Source of the DNA: CAZJGF01 sp964545665
Lineage (GTDB): Bacteria; Chloroflexota; Dehalococcoidia; GIF9; AB-539-J10
Direction: 5' to 3'
Length of the DNA: 21,168 bases
Assembly (NCBI GenBank): GCA_964545665.1
Contig: CAZJGF010000016.1
Location: 1 to 21,168, forward strand
Shown here: in pieces, positions 14,394 through 21,168 of the stretch
How the letters are laid out: every line of letters begins with the position of its first letter
How positions within the stretch are numbered: position 1 is the first letter of the stretch
Made by a program: the position numbers and the translations under genes
Notes under the pieces: model-generated
The model's database searches: none
Seen by the model: the letters and a program-made list of their open reading frames with translations, nothing else
What the model was told of the DNA's origin: nothing

Positions 14394-14726
14394 TTATTCC
14401 TCCTCAACAAGAACCGTAATGTTAGTAGATCGCTTCAAAATAGGACTCATTCTTCCCCTGGACTTGGGACGAAACCTCTTTAAGGTATGTCCTTTATCAG
14501 CAAAGATACCAGTGATTTTAAGCTCAGCAGGGGATAACTGAAAGTTATTCTCAGCATTGGCTGCTGCTGATTTGATCACCTTAGCTACAGCTCTAGCTGC
14601 CGGGGTAGGCAAGAATTTGAGAGCAGTTAAAGCTTCGTCAACTCTTCTACCCTTAACAGTATTCACCACAAAGCGAACCTTTTGGGGTGAAATCCCAACA
14701 TCATTAGCTCCGGCTCTTACTTTCAC
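14394..14726 (-). CDS. rplV: 50S ribosomal protein L22 (uL22)
   Basis: L22 contacts all 23S rRNA domains, and its loop lines the exit tunnel where macrolides bind. The 110-residue product has SPQKVRFVVNTVKGRRVDEA, the helix LKFLPTPAARAVAKVIKSAA and the tunnel loop region KGHTLKRFRPKSRGRMSPIL. The start is GTG, six bases after rpsS; AAGGA lies about 12 bases upstream, a rather weak site. Confidence 0.96.
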   Translation of the reverse strand: MKVRAGANDVGISPQKVRFVVNTVKGRRVDEALTALKFLPTPAARAVAKVIKSAAANAENNFQLSPAELKITGIFADKGHTLKRFRPKSRGRMSPILKRSTNITVLVEEE

Positions 14727-14732
14727 TTCGAC

Positions 14733-15020
14733 TTATTTCCTTGGTTGCACAGTTACTTTGGCTTTGGTGATATGTCCTCTAAATGTCCGAGTGGGCACAA
14801 ATTCCCCCAGCTTATGCCCTACCATGTTTTCAGTAATAAAAATGGGCACATGCTTTCGTCCGTCGTGCACGGCGATAGTATGTCCTATCATCTGCGGCAA
14901 AATAGTAGAAGAGCGAGACCAAGTCTTTATCACTGTTTTCTTCCCTGAACTGTCGAGCCCCTCTATTTTCTTGAGCAATTTACCGTCACAGTAAGGGCCC
15001 TTTTTGCGCGATCTTGACAT
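14733..15020 (-). CDS. rpsS: 30S ribosomal protein S19 (uS19)
   Basis: S19 lies in the subunit head near S13. The 95-residue product starts MSRSRKKGPYCDGKLLKKIE and contains TWSRSSTILPQMIGHTIAVH, NMVGHKLGEFVPTRTFRGH and a basic end. The ATG at 15020 is right after the rplB stop and has GGAG ten bases upstream; a start at 15041 would add seven residues unlike the family. Confidence 0.97.
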   Translation of the reverse strand: MSRSRKKGPYCDGKLLKKIEGLDSSGKKTVIKTWSRSSTILPQMIGHTIAVHDGRKHVPIFITENMVGHKLGEFVPTRTFRGHITKAKVTVQPRK

Positions 15021-15021
15021 T

Positions 15022-15843
15022 CTATTTTCTCCGCCTAACAATCATTCTATCTGATCTCTGCCACCGACGTGTCTTATGGCCTAAGGCTGGCTTTCCCAAA
15101 GGTGTCTTGGGAGGCATCCCCCGAGGGGCCCTGCCCTCACCTCCCCCATGTGGGTGATCTCGCGGAGTCATAGCAGAGCCTCGAACTGAAGGACGCAGAC
15201 CTAACCATCTTTTGCACCCTGCCTTGCCTAATCTAGTATTCCTATGGTCAACATTGCTTATCTGTCCAACAGTAGCCCAGCAGCTACAGTGAAACTTGCG
15301 TAATTCACCTGATGGCAAGCGGAGCAAAACATAGTTGCCTTCCTTATTCATGATTTGAGCAGTGCTTCCAGCGCTATGTACAATTTGCCCCCCTTTGCCA
15401 GGCTCAAGCTCAACATTGTGAACTGAAGTGCCCACAGGGATCGAGCTTAGCGGCAAAGCATTCCCAGGTTTGGCCTCAACATCCTCGCCCGCCCTGATAG
15501 TGTCACCTATTGCAAGATCCAGAGGAGCAAGAATATAGCGTTTCTCCCCATCAATATAGTTGATTAAGGCAATTCGGGCCGAGCGATTAGGATCATACTC
15601 AATAGATGCCACCTTCCCAGGAATGCCAACCTTGTCTCTCTTGAAGTCGATAATTCGAAGTTTACGTTTACTTCCCCCACCTCGATGTCGCACTGTTACT
15701 ACGCCCCGGTTATTGCGTCCCCCCTTCTTCTTTGACAACCTGAGCAAGGATTTTTCCGGGGCTACTTTGCTTAGTTCGTCAAAAACCGCAGCAACCTTAC
15801 CTCTCTGTCCCGGTGAAGTTGGATTACAAATCTTTACTGCCAC
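15022..15843 (-). CDS. rplB: 50S ribosomal protein L2 (uL2)
   Basis: L2 is needed for subunit joining and peptidyl transferase activity. The product has 273 residues. It begins AVKICNPTSPGQRGKVAAV, has the HRGGGSKRKLRIIDFKRDK block, the SH3-like middle domain, and the end DHPHGGGEGRAPRGMPPKTP with the conserved histidine of DHPHGG near the peptidyl transferase centre. The start is GTG with a strong GGAGG site. Unlike the tight spacing elsewhere, 212 bases separate it from rplW; these hold the bS22-type gene. Confidence 0.97.
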   Translation of the reverse strand: MAVKICNPTSPGQRGKVAAVFDELSKVAPEKSLLRLSKKKGGRNNRGVVTVRHRGGGSKRKLRIIDFKRDKVGIPGKVASIEYDPNRSARIALINYIDGEKRYILAPLDLAIGDTIRAGEDVEAKPGNALPLSSIPVGTSVHNVELEPGKGGQIVHSAGSTAQIMNKEGNYVLLRLPSGELRKFHCSCWATVGQISNVDHRNTRLGKAGCKRWLGLRPSVRGSAMTPRDHPHGGGEGRAPRGMPPKTPLGKPALGHKTRRWQRSDRMIVRRRK

Positions 15844-15866
15844 AAATTACCTCCGATTCTGCCTCA

Positions 15867-15959
15867 TCAATGCTTCCTTTGCCAGCGAGTCTTTTTGAGA
15901 AGCTTTCTATGTTGGTGCTTCGATATTTTCTTCCTTCGCCACTTTACAACTGATCCCAA
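15867..15959 (-). CDS. bS22/AURKAIP1-COX24-type small basic protein
   Basis: The rplW-rplB gap contains a 30-codon reading frame starting with TTG. GAGGT lies about six bases upstream, and TGA ends it 23 bases before rplB. The product starts MGSVVKWRRKKISKHQHRK and continues LLKKTRWQRKH; 16 of 30 residues are Lys, Arg or His. The order MGSV - basic run - KxxHRKLL - KTR - QR follows the bS22 protein found on mycobacterial 30S subunits and the C-terminal domain of mitochondrial mS38 (AURKAIP1/COX24), as I remember these sequences. bS22 lies near the decoding region and helix 44. Position among ribosomal genes supports a ribosomal role. CCTCA/TGAGG (15966-15970, 15985-15989) could pair over the ribosome-binding site. 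Confidence 0.85.
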   Translation of the reverse strand: MGSVVKWRRKKISKHQHRKLLKKTRWQRKH

Positions 15960-16055
15960 GGTTTACCTCACATTCCCCACCAGATGAGGAATAGGGATGG
16001 TAGGAATTCTCTTACACTGTCTTTGATTAAGATAGCGCCGCTTGCAGATAACACT

Positions 16056-16340
16056 TCAAACACCTTCAAAGAAACCAATTTTGTATCCCGACTCCAGGCT
16101 AACTATTGCCTTCTTCCAAGAAGGACTCCTTACTTCTCGTCTACCCAGTCTCTTGGTCTTTCCTGGTGTAGTCATTACATTGACTTTGGCCACTTTCACG
16201 TTGAAAGCCTCCTCAACTGCCTCTTTAATCTGAACCTTGTTAGCGTCTCCAGCTACCTCGAAGGTATACTTATTCTCTTCCTGAAGCAGAGTACCCTTTT
16301 CGGTAATTAAAGGACGCCGCAATAACTCACGAAGATGCAT
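16056..16340 (-). CDS. rplW: 50S ribosomal protein L23 (uL23)
   Basis: L23 is the main docking site for trigger factor and SRP at the tunnel exit. The 94-residue product has LLRRPLITEKGTLLQEENKY, the VQIKEAVEEAFNVKVAKVNV helix-strand and the end ESGYKIGFFEGV. It overlaps rplD by 14 bases; a strong GGAGG lies upstream of its ATG. The next gene is not rplB directly but the small bS22-type frame. Confidence 0.97.
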   Translation of the reverse strand: MHLRELLRRPLITEKGTLLQEENKYTFEVAGDANKVQIKEAVEEAFNVKVAKVNVMTTPGKTKRLGRREVRSPSWKKAIVSLESGYKIGFFEGV

Positions 16341-16974
16341 TTACAACCTCCCCTCGCCCCCAAATTCGCTCTATGTTGCGCAGTGCAGGAACTGTGACTA
16401 TTAGCGTCTTATAAGATAGCAAATCCAATACACTAATTAGAGCCGAAGGCAATACTTTGGCATTAGCTAGGTTGTCAGCTGATTTGACCAAAGTGGGCAT
16501 GGATTGAGCAGTGACAATCAAAGCATTGGAATCGACGCCAAGCGCCGATAAGACATCAACCAAGTCTTTTGCCCTTGGCTTCTCGAAGCGGAAATCTTCT
16601 ACCGCCTTCATGTTTCCCTCGTTAACTTTGGCGGAGAGAAGACACTTCAAAGCTAAGCGTCTCATCTTCTTGGGCATAGATTGACGGTATGACCGAGGGC
16701 TAGGGCCAAAGACCACCCCACCTCCTCTAAGGAGAGGCGATTTTATATTACCCTTCCTTGCCCTGCCGGTACCCTTTTGACGATAAAGCTTCGCTGTGCT
16801 GCCAGTAACCTCACCCCTGGCCTTCGTGGAGGCAGTTCCTTGACGTTTGTTCGCTAGCTGTCTCACCATTGCTTGGTGAACCACTGCTGTATTAAAAGGG
16901 AGAGCAAAAATATCATCCCTCACATCCAAATGATCCGTAATTTCACCCATTAGGTTGTAAACCGGAACTTGCAC
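16327..16974 (-). CDS. rplD: 50S ribosomal protein L4 (uL4)
   Basis: L4 has a globular domain on the ribosome surface and a long loop in the exit tunnel, and in E. coli represses the S10 operon. The 215-residue product has the NTAVVHQAMVRQLANKRQGT start, the tunnel loop KLYRQKGTGRARKGNIKSP and VVFGPSPRSY. The start is GTG, one base after rplC, with AGGG upstream inside rplC. The end overlaps rplW. Confidence 0.97.
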   Translation of the reverse strand: MQVPVYNLMGEITDHLDVRDDIFALPFNTAVVHQAMVRQLANKRQGTASTKARGEVTGSTAKLYRQKGTGRARKGNIKSPLLRGGGVVFGPSPRSYRQSMPKKMRRLALKCLLSAKVNEGNMKAVEDFRFEKPRAKDLVDVLSALGVDSNALIVTAQSMPTLVKSADNLANAKVLPSALISVLDLLSYKTLIVTVPALRNIERIWGRGEVVNASS

Positions 16975-16975
16975 C

Positions 16976-17593
16976 TTATTGCCCTGCCTTCTTGATAATT
17001 AACAGGCCCCCCCTGGCTCCAGGGATTGCCCCCTTAATTAGAAGTAAATTGCGACCGGCGTCAACCCCGACTACCTGCAGGTTACGTACCGTGACCTTCC
17101 TGTTCCCCATATGCCCTGCCATGCGCTTCCCTTTGAGCACTCGACCAGGGTATGTGGTAGCACCAATCGAGCCAGGAGCACGGTGGCGATCCGACTGTCC
17201 ATGAGTTTTCGGCCCGCCACTAAAATGGTGACGCTTCACCACGCCAGCAAAGCCTCTACCCTTTGATAGGCCGCTTACACTTATCAAGTCACCTGGCTTC
17301 AAGAAGCCGACATCCACCGCATCACCAGGCTTAGCTGAGCTTGCATCATCAGCTTTGAATTCACGGAGGTGAGCGAATTTGCCTATGCCACGGAGATGTC
17401 CTTCTTCTGGATTGTTGAGATGCTTAGCCTCTTCAAAACCTAGCTGGACAGCAGTATAGCCATCTTTGGTTTGATTTCTTACCTGGGTAACAAAACAAGG
17501 GCCTGCTTCAAGGGCAGTTACTGCTATGAATTCCCCATTCTCCAGGTACTGCCGCGTCATGCCTATTTTTTTCCCAATAATACCTTGCAACAT
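16976..17593 (-). CDS. rplC: 50S ribosomal protein L3 (uL3)
   Basis: L3 initiates large-subunit assembly and reaches the peptidyl transferase centre. The 205-residue product starts MLQGIIGKKIGMTRQYLENG and has the signature FAGVVKRHHFSGGPKTHGQS, HRAPGSIGATTYPGRVLKGK and MAGHMGNRKVT. I chose the ATG at 17593 because the family starts at GIIGKKIGMT; an ATG at 17614, overlapping rpsJ and preceded by GGGG, would add seven residues and cannot be excluded. Confidence 0.95.
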   Translation of the reverse strand: MLQGIIGKKIGMTRQYLENGEFIAVTALEAGPCFVTQVRNQTKDGYTAVQLGFEEAKHLNNPEEGHLRGIGKFAHLREFKADDASSAKPGDAVDVGFLKPGDLISVSGLSKGRGFAGVVKRHHFSGGPKTHGQSDRHRAPGSIGATTYPGRVLKGKRMAGHMGNRKVTVRNLQVVGVDAGRNLLLIKGAIPGARGGLLIIKKAGQ

Positions 17594-17600
17594 AGTCTCA

Positions 17601-17909
17601 CTATAATTTGACATCTATTTCTACCCCGGAAGCCAAATTCATTTGAGTTAACGCATCTATAGTTTTGGGAGTTGGCTGCAAAATATCAATAAGACGCTTA
17701 TGCGTGCGGATTTCGAATTGCTCCCTTGAGTCTTTATCAATATTGGGAGAGCGGATAACACAAAGCTTCTCTATCTTTGTAGGTAAGGGTAACGGTCCAA
17801 CAATTATGGCTCCGGTACGTTCCACTGCTTCTACTATTTGCTTTACCGACTGATCGACTAATCTATAATCGAAACCTTTGATTTTAACCCGAACTTTCTG
17901 ATCGCTCAT
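17601..17909 (-). CDS. rpsJ: 30S ribosomal protein S10 (uS10)
   Basis: S10 lies in the subunit head and also acts as NusE in antitermination. The 102-residue product has VRVKIKGFDYRLVDQSVKQI, GAIIVGPLPLPTKIEKLCVI and REQFEIRTHKRLIDILQPTP. The ATG overlaps the fusA stop by four bases (ATGA). In many bacteria tuf lies between fusA and rpsJ; here the str and S10 operons are joined directly. Confidence 0.97.
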   Translation of the reverse strand: MSDQKVRVKIKGFDYRLVDQSVKQIVEAVERTGAIIVGPLPLPTKIEKLCVIRSPNIDKDSREQFEIRTHKRLIDILQPTPKTIDALTQMNLASGVEIDVKL

Positions 17910-19987
17910 CTAGCCACCATTGTTCTAGACATGATTTGCTCAGCTAAACCAGCAGGTACATCCTCGTAGCGGCAAAATTCCATGGAATAGGTTGCTCTGC
18001 CCTGACTGAGTGACCTCAAGCTAGTAGCAAAGCCAAAAGTCTCCCCCAAGGGAACAAAACAGTGAATAACACATGAATCCTGCTGAGTTTCAATGCCATC
18101 GATACGAGCCCGTCGCGAATTCAAATCGCCAATGATATCGCCTAAGAATTGAGCTGGTGCCAGTATCTCCATCTTCATAATCGGTTCCAGTAGAATGGGC
18201 TTGGCTTTGGCTATACCGCTCTTTACAGCTATCGATCCCGCTATTCTAAAAGCTAACTCTGAGGAATCCACCTCGTGGAAGCTTCCATCATACAAAGCAA
18301 CTTCGACATCTACAACAGGGTAACCAGCCCGCCCGCCAGTCTCCAAAGCTTCCTTAACTCCCACCTCCACTGAAGGGATGAATTCCTTAGGGATGACTCC
18401 GCTTCGAGTTTGATCCGAAAACTGAAACCCACTGCCTGGCTTTCCGGGCTCGAGCCTAAGCCAGACATGTCCATATTGACCTTTACCACCAGACTGGCGA
18501 ACAAATCTACCCTCAGATTCCACAGGTAGGGTAATTGTCTCCTTATAAGCTACTCGTGGCTTGCCAACGCTTATTCTTACACCAAACTCGCGAGACATGC
18601 GCTCCACCAATACTTCAAGATGTAGCTCACCCATTCCCGAAATGAGAGCTTGACCTGTCTCTGAGTCATGGTAAACTTTAAAGCTGGGATCTTCACTAAC
18701 AAGCTTAGCCAGAGTATCATCCAACTTATCCTCATCAACTTTGCTTTTAGGTTCAATAGCCATCGAAAGCACTGGCTCAGGGAAGCGTATAGGCTCAAAA
18801 AACACAGGGTGCGCGGTGTCACAAAGAGTATCACCCGTAGAGGTCTCCTTAAGCCCCACTGTAGCTACGATGCTGCCAGTATCTACTTCATCCACTTCTT
18901 CACGGTGATTGGCATGCATGAAGTACAGCCTTCCTAGCCTCTCCTTCTTTCCCTTAGTAACATTAAGAACCTGCGCTCCAAACTTTACCTTGCCCGAGTA
19001 TACACGGAGATAGGTTAGCTTGCCCATAAACGGATCAGAGACAGTTTTGAAAGCTAAAGCCGAAAAGGGGTCATCATCGCTTGCTTGACACAAGACTTCC
19101 TCTCCGTTTCTAGGATCGATAGCATGGATGGGAGGAATATCCAAAGGTGAGGGCAGATAGGCTACGATAGCATCAAGCAATGGTCGAATACCCTTACCTC
19201 TTAAGGCACTTCCGCAAAGAATAGGCACTATCTGGTTAGATATAGTCAGCTTTCTTATAGCTGCTTTGAGCTGGGAAACAGGAATTTCTTGCCCATCGAG
19301 ATACAGTAACATAATTTCGTCATCGCTCTGGGCTAGCTTCTCAAGGAGCGCTTGGCGGTAATTAGCCACATTAGCCTTATCGCTCTCAGGTATGGGTTCC
19401 TCCACTGGCGTCAATTGAGGCTCATCAGGGAAAGCAACTGCTTTATTCTCTACAAGGTCAATGATCCCACGGAGGGAATTCTCAGTGCCTAAAGGAAGTT
19501 GTATGGGCAAGACCTTTGCTCGCAACCTCCCCTCAATCATGGTGACTGTGTGATAGAAATCAGCACCAATCCTATCCATCTTATTAACAAAACAAATCCT
19601 GGCCACATGGTACTTGTCCGCCTGACGCCATACAGCCTCCGATTGAGCTTCCACACCAGCTACGGCATCAAGAATTACAACACCGCCATCCAGTACTCGA
19701 AGACTACGTTCTACTTCGGCAGTGAAATCCACATGCCCTGGAGTATCGATAATATTGATGCGGTGTCGATTCCAGTGGCAGGTAGTAGCTGCAGATGTGA
19801 TAGTAATACCTCTTTCCCGCTCCTGCTGCATCCAATCCATTACTGCCGTTCCTTCATCCACCCCACCGATCTTATATGTACGCCCTGTATGATAAAGTAT
19901 CCTCTCTGTGACAGTGGTCTTGCCAGCATCTATGTGGGCAATGATTCCTATATTTCGTATCTTTCCTAAAGGGAAGGTTCGCGACAT
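17906..19987 (-). CDS. fusA: Elongation factor G
   Basis: EF-G drives translocation and, with RRF, ribosome recycling. The product has 693 residues, the usual length. G motifs are intact: AHIDAGKTT (G1), RGITITSAATT (G2), DTPGHVDF (G3), NKMD (G4) and CGSALRGKG (G5). Domains II-V follow, with domain IV showing GQYGHVWLRLEPG and the C-terminal EPIMKMEILAPAQFLGDIIG. The ATG at 19987 gives MSRTFPLGKIRNIGIIAHID with AAGGG upstream; an upstream in-frame extension to 20125 overlaps rpsG and has no family match. It lies 43 bases after rpsG. Confidence 0.97.
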   Translation of the reverse strand: MSRTFPLGKIRNIGIIAHIDAGKTTVTERILYHTGRTYKIGGVDEGTAVMDWMQQERERGITITSAATTCHWNRHRINIIDTPGHVDFTAEVERSLRVLDGGVVILDAVAGVEAQSEAVWRQADKYHVARICFVNKMDRIGADFYHTVTMIEGRLRAKVLPIQLPLGTENSLRGIIDLVENKAVAFPDEPQLTPVEEPIPESDKANVANYRQALLEKLAQSDDEIMLLYLDGQEIPVSQLKAAIRKLTISNQIVPILCGSALRGKGIRPLLDAIVAYLPSPLDIPPIHAIDPRNGEEVLCQASDDDPFSALAFKTVSDPFMGKLTYLRVYSGKVKFGAQVLNVTKGKKERLGRLYFMHANHREEVDEVDTGSIVATVGLKETSTGDTLCDTAHPVFFEPIRFPEPVLSMAIEPKSKVDEDKLDDTLAKLVSEDPSFKVYHDSETGQALISGMGELHLEVLVERMSREFGVRISVGKPRVAYKETITLPVESEGRFVRQSGGKGQYGHVWLRLEPGKPGSGFQFSDQTRSGVIPKEFIPSVEVGVKEALETGGRAGYPVVDVEVALYDGSFHEVDSSELAFRIAGSIAVKSGIAKAKPILLEPIMKMEILAPAQFLGDIIGDLNSRRARIDGIETQQDSCVIHCFVPLGETFGFATSLRSLSQGRATYSMEFCRYEDVPAGLAEQIMSRTMVAR

Positions 19988-20030
19988 AATTTTACCCTTT
20001 GCTTCAAGTACTGTTTTCACTGCACCTATC

Positions 20031-20504
20031 TCACCAGCGGTAATGGACAAAAGCCTTATTCGCCTCAGCCATCTTGTGAGCATCTTCACGCCTCTTAATG
20101 GTTGCACCCCGACCTTGAATGGCATCGATCATTTCAGCTGCCAGCTTTTCTTTCATAGACTTTCCGGTACGCGACCGGGCCGAAGCAATCAGCCAGCGCA
20201 CAGCTAAGGAACGTCCACGGTCTTTCTCCACCTCAACAGGGACTTGATAAGTGGCACCTCCAACACGGCGGGGCTTAACCATGAGAAGCGGCGTAGCATT
20301 CCCGATTGCTTGCTCCAGAAGTTCTGCAGGATCGCCGTTCAGTTGCTGGCTAGCAAGTTCCATAGCGTCATAGACAATGCGCTCAGCGGTAGTTTTTTGC
20401 CCCCTCAACATAAACCTGTTAACAAATTTGGCCACAGTAGTGCTGTTATATTTAGCGTCAGGAGACACTACCCTTTTCACTACCCTTCGACTTCTTCTTG
20501 GCAT
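20031..20504 (-). CDS. rpsG: 30S ribosomal protein S7 (uS7)
   Basis: S7 nucleates assembly of the small-subunit head, and in E. coli represses the str operon by binding the rpsL-rpsG junction. The 157-residue product has MPRRSRRVVKRVVSPDAKYN, VAKFVNRFMLRGQKTTAERI, the GGATYQVPVEV loop and TIKRREDAHKMAEANKAFVH. Only 13 bases separate it from rpsL, much less than the E. coli junction, so S7 control in the E. coli manner at that site is unlikely. Confidence 0.97.
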   Translation of the reverse strand: MPRRSRRVVKRVVSPDAKYNSTTVAKFVNRFMLRGQKTTAERIVYDAMELASQQLNGDPAELLEQAIGNATPLLMVKPRRVGGATYQVPVEVEKDRGRSLAVRWLIASARSRTGKSMKEKLAAEMIDAIQGRGATIKRREDAHKMAEANKAFVHYRW

Positions 20505-20517
20505 TTATTTACCACCT

Positions 20518-20937
20518 TTATTGCTTCTGGGGACGCTTAGCACCATACAGGCTGCGACCTCGCCTCCTACCAGCTACCCCCTCAAGGTCCAAAGCACCGC
20601 GAATAATATGGTAGCGAATTCCAGGGACATCCTTAACCCTGCCTCCACGAATCAGAACTACAGAATGTTCCTGCAAATTATGTCCCTCACCGGGAATATA
20701 AGCATTCACCTCCATACCATTAGTTAACCTCACACGAGCGACTTTGCGCAATGCCGAGTTTGGCTTCTTAGGTGTAACAGTCTTAACCTGAACGCAGACA
20801 CCCCTCTTCTGAGGCGAGCCTTCAGTCCGCCTAGTCTTACCCAACATAGCATTATGAGTGAAATGCAATGACGGGGACTTAACTGGCTTCCTAATTTTCT
20901 TTCGCCCCCCGCGAACAAGCTGATTAATCGTTGCCAT
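20518..20937 (-). CDS. rpsL: 30S ribosomal protein S12 (uS12)
   Basis: S12 sits at the decoding site and controls accuracy. The 139-residue product has about 15 extra residues after position 25 (HFTHNAMLGKTRRTEG), like Gram-positive S12. TPKKPNSALRK keeps the lysine matching streptomycin-site K42 (here K57), and GGRVKDVPGIRYH keeps K87 and the methylthiolated Asp88 (here K102, D103), so this is a wild-type-like, non-resistant sequence. AGGA lies nine bases before the ATG. It is the first gene of the cluster. Confidence 0.97.
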   Translation of the reverse strand: MATINQLVRGGRKKIRKPVKSPSLHFTHNAMLGKTRRTEGSPQKRGVCVQVKTVTPKKPNSALRKVARVRLTNGMEVNAYIPGEGHNLQEHSVVLIRGGRVKDVPGIRYHIIRGALDLEGVAGRRRGRSLYGAKRPQKQ

Positions 20938-20966
20938 TTCCGCAAATCCTACATATTTTGGGCAAT

Positions 20967-21030
20967 CAAAAAGCCGCCTAGTTAAATGCCGGTCTACTTT
21001 GCTAGAACTCCCCGGCCTTAACTAGCCGGC
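20967..21030 (-). terminator. Attenuator-like hairpin in the str-operon leader
   Basis: On the minus strand GCCGGCTAGTTAA (21018-21030) pairs with TTAACTAGGCGGC (20973-20985), 12 of 13 bases complementary. Inside it GCCGG (21012-21016) pairs with CCGGC (20988-20992) around a 19-base loop. TTTTTG follows at once (20967-20972). This is the form of an intrinsic terminator, lying after the promoter and 30 bases before rpsL, so it would stop transcription of the cluster in the leader. Competing helices are described under findings. What it senses is unknown. Confidence 0.6.
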
Positions 21031-21077
21031 CTTCTTAAGCCCTGTAACTCTTTGTTTCCTAGTAGACGCTAGGATAT

Positions 21078-21106
21078 AGGGTAACACGAAGGCGCAGAAA
21101 TGTCAA
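21078..21106 (-). promoter_or_regulatory. Main promoter of the ribosomal cluster
   Basis: The minus strand has a perfect -35 TTGACA (21101-21106), a 17-base spacer and TACCCT (21078-21083) preceded by TGT, an extended -10. A start near 21071 would give a leader of about 134 bases before rpsL. No other comparable promoter is seen upstream of rpsL in the window. A 7-bp inverted repeat (GCTGGAC/GTCCAGC, 21123-21153) lies just upstream. Confidence 0.6.
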
Positions 21107-21168
21107 AGAAATTGGCGTAATAGCTGGACAGCGGGGTAAAATGAACGTCCAGCGTAAATCGAGCTGGC

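Noticed and set aside
19499..19969. Plus-strand 156-codon open frame opposite fusA
   Set aside because: Antisense to the conserved G domain of EF-G; composition and context indicate a chance frame.
19988..20125. N-terminal extension of EF-G by 46 residues
   Set aside because: It overlaps rpsG, has no family match, and a normal ATG with AAGGG exists at 19987.

Overview
The window is almost entirely one very long minus-strand ribosomal protein cluster, with a small accessory stretch at its left end. Reading in the direction of transcription (right to left), the order is promoter and leader, rpsL, rpsG, fusA, rpsJ, rplC, rplD, rplW, a 30-codon bS22/COX24-type gene, rplB, rpsS, rplV, rpsC, rplP, rpmC, rpsQ, rplN, rplX, rplE, rpsN, rpsH, rplF, rplR, rpsE, rplO, secY, adk, map, infA, rpmJ, rpsM, rpsK, rpsD, rpoA, rplQ, truA, rplM, rpsI. 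The str, S10, spc and alpha operons plus the L13-S9 pair are thus joined head to tail in about 19.4 kb with no opposite-strand gene between them. Most neighbours overlap or lie within 20 bases, which points to translational coupling.

The organism is a bacterium (bacterial RpoA, IF-1, SecY, L36, S12). The best guess is Chloroflexota, perhaps Dehalococcoidia. The reasons are the fused four-operon order with truA-rplM-rpsI at the end, fusA followed directly by rpsJ with no tuf, Gram-positive-type S12, zinc-binding S4, S14, L24, L36 and Adk, and many GTG and TTG starts. This is inference from gene order and protein style, not from a database search.

The most notable hidden element is a TTG-initiated 30-codon gene (15867-15959) in the 212-base gap between rplW and rplB. 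Its product is very basic and matches the AURKAIP1/COX24 motif of mycobacterial ribosomal protein bS22 and mitochondrial mS38. Finding it inside the S10 gene block suggests it is a ribosomal subunit in this lineage. rpmJ (L36, 37 codons) is a second real gene too short for routine ORF calling. In contrast rpmD (L30) is absent: rpsE overlaps rplO directly.

The str leader looks regulated. A TTGACA/extended -10 promoter is followed by a 13-bp-arm hairpin with an inner 5-bp stem and a TTTTT tail just before rpsL. Competing helices lie upstream of it, in the layout of a transcription attenuator. A second TTGACA-17-TAACAT promoter sits between infA and rpmJ and could separately drive rpmJ-rpsM-rpsK-rpsD-rpoA and downstream genes.

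The left 1.5 kb is different. A plus-strand gene for a small PRC-barrel protein converges on rpsI with a GC-rich hairpin between them. Divergent from it is a complete Cas6-type CRISPR RNA endonuclease gene with all three catalytic residues, apparently read from a leaderless transcript. No CRISPR array or other cas gene is visible. Only 228 bases lie beyond its 3' end, and these carry a palindromic interspersed-repeat-like element.
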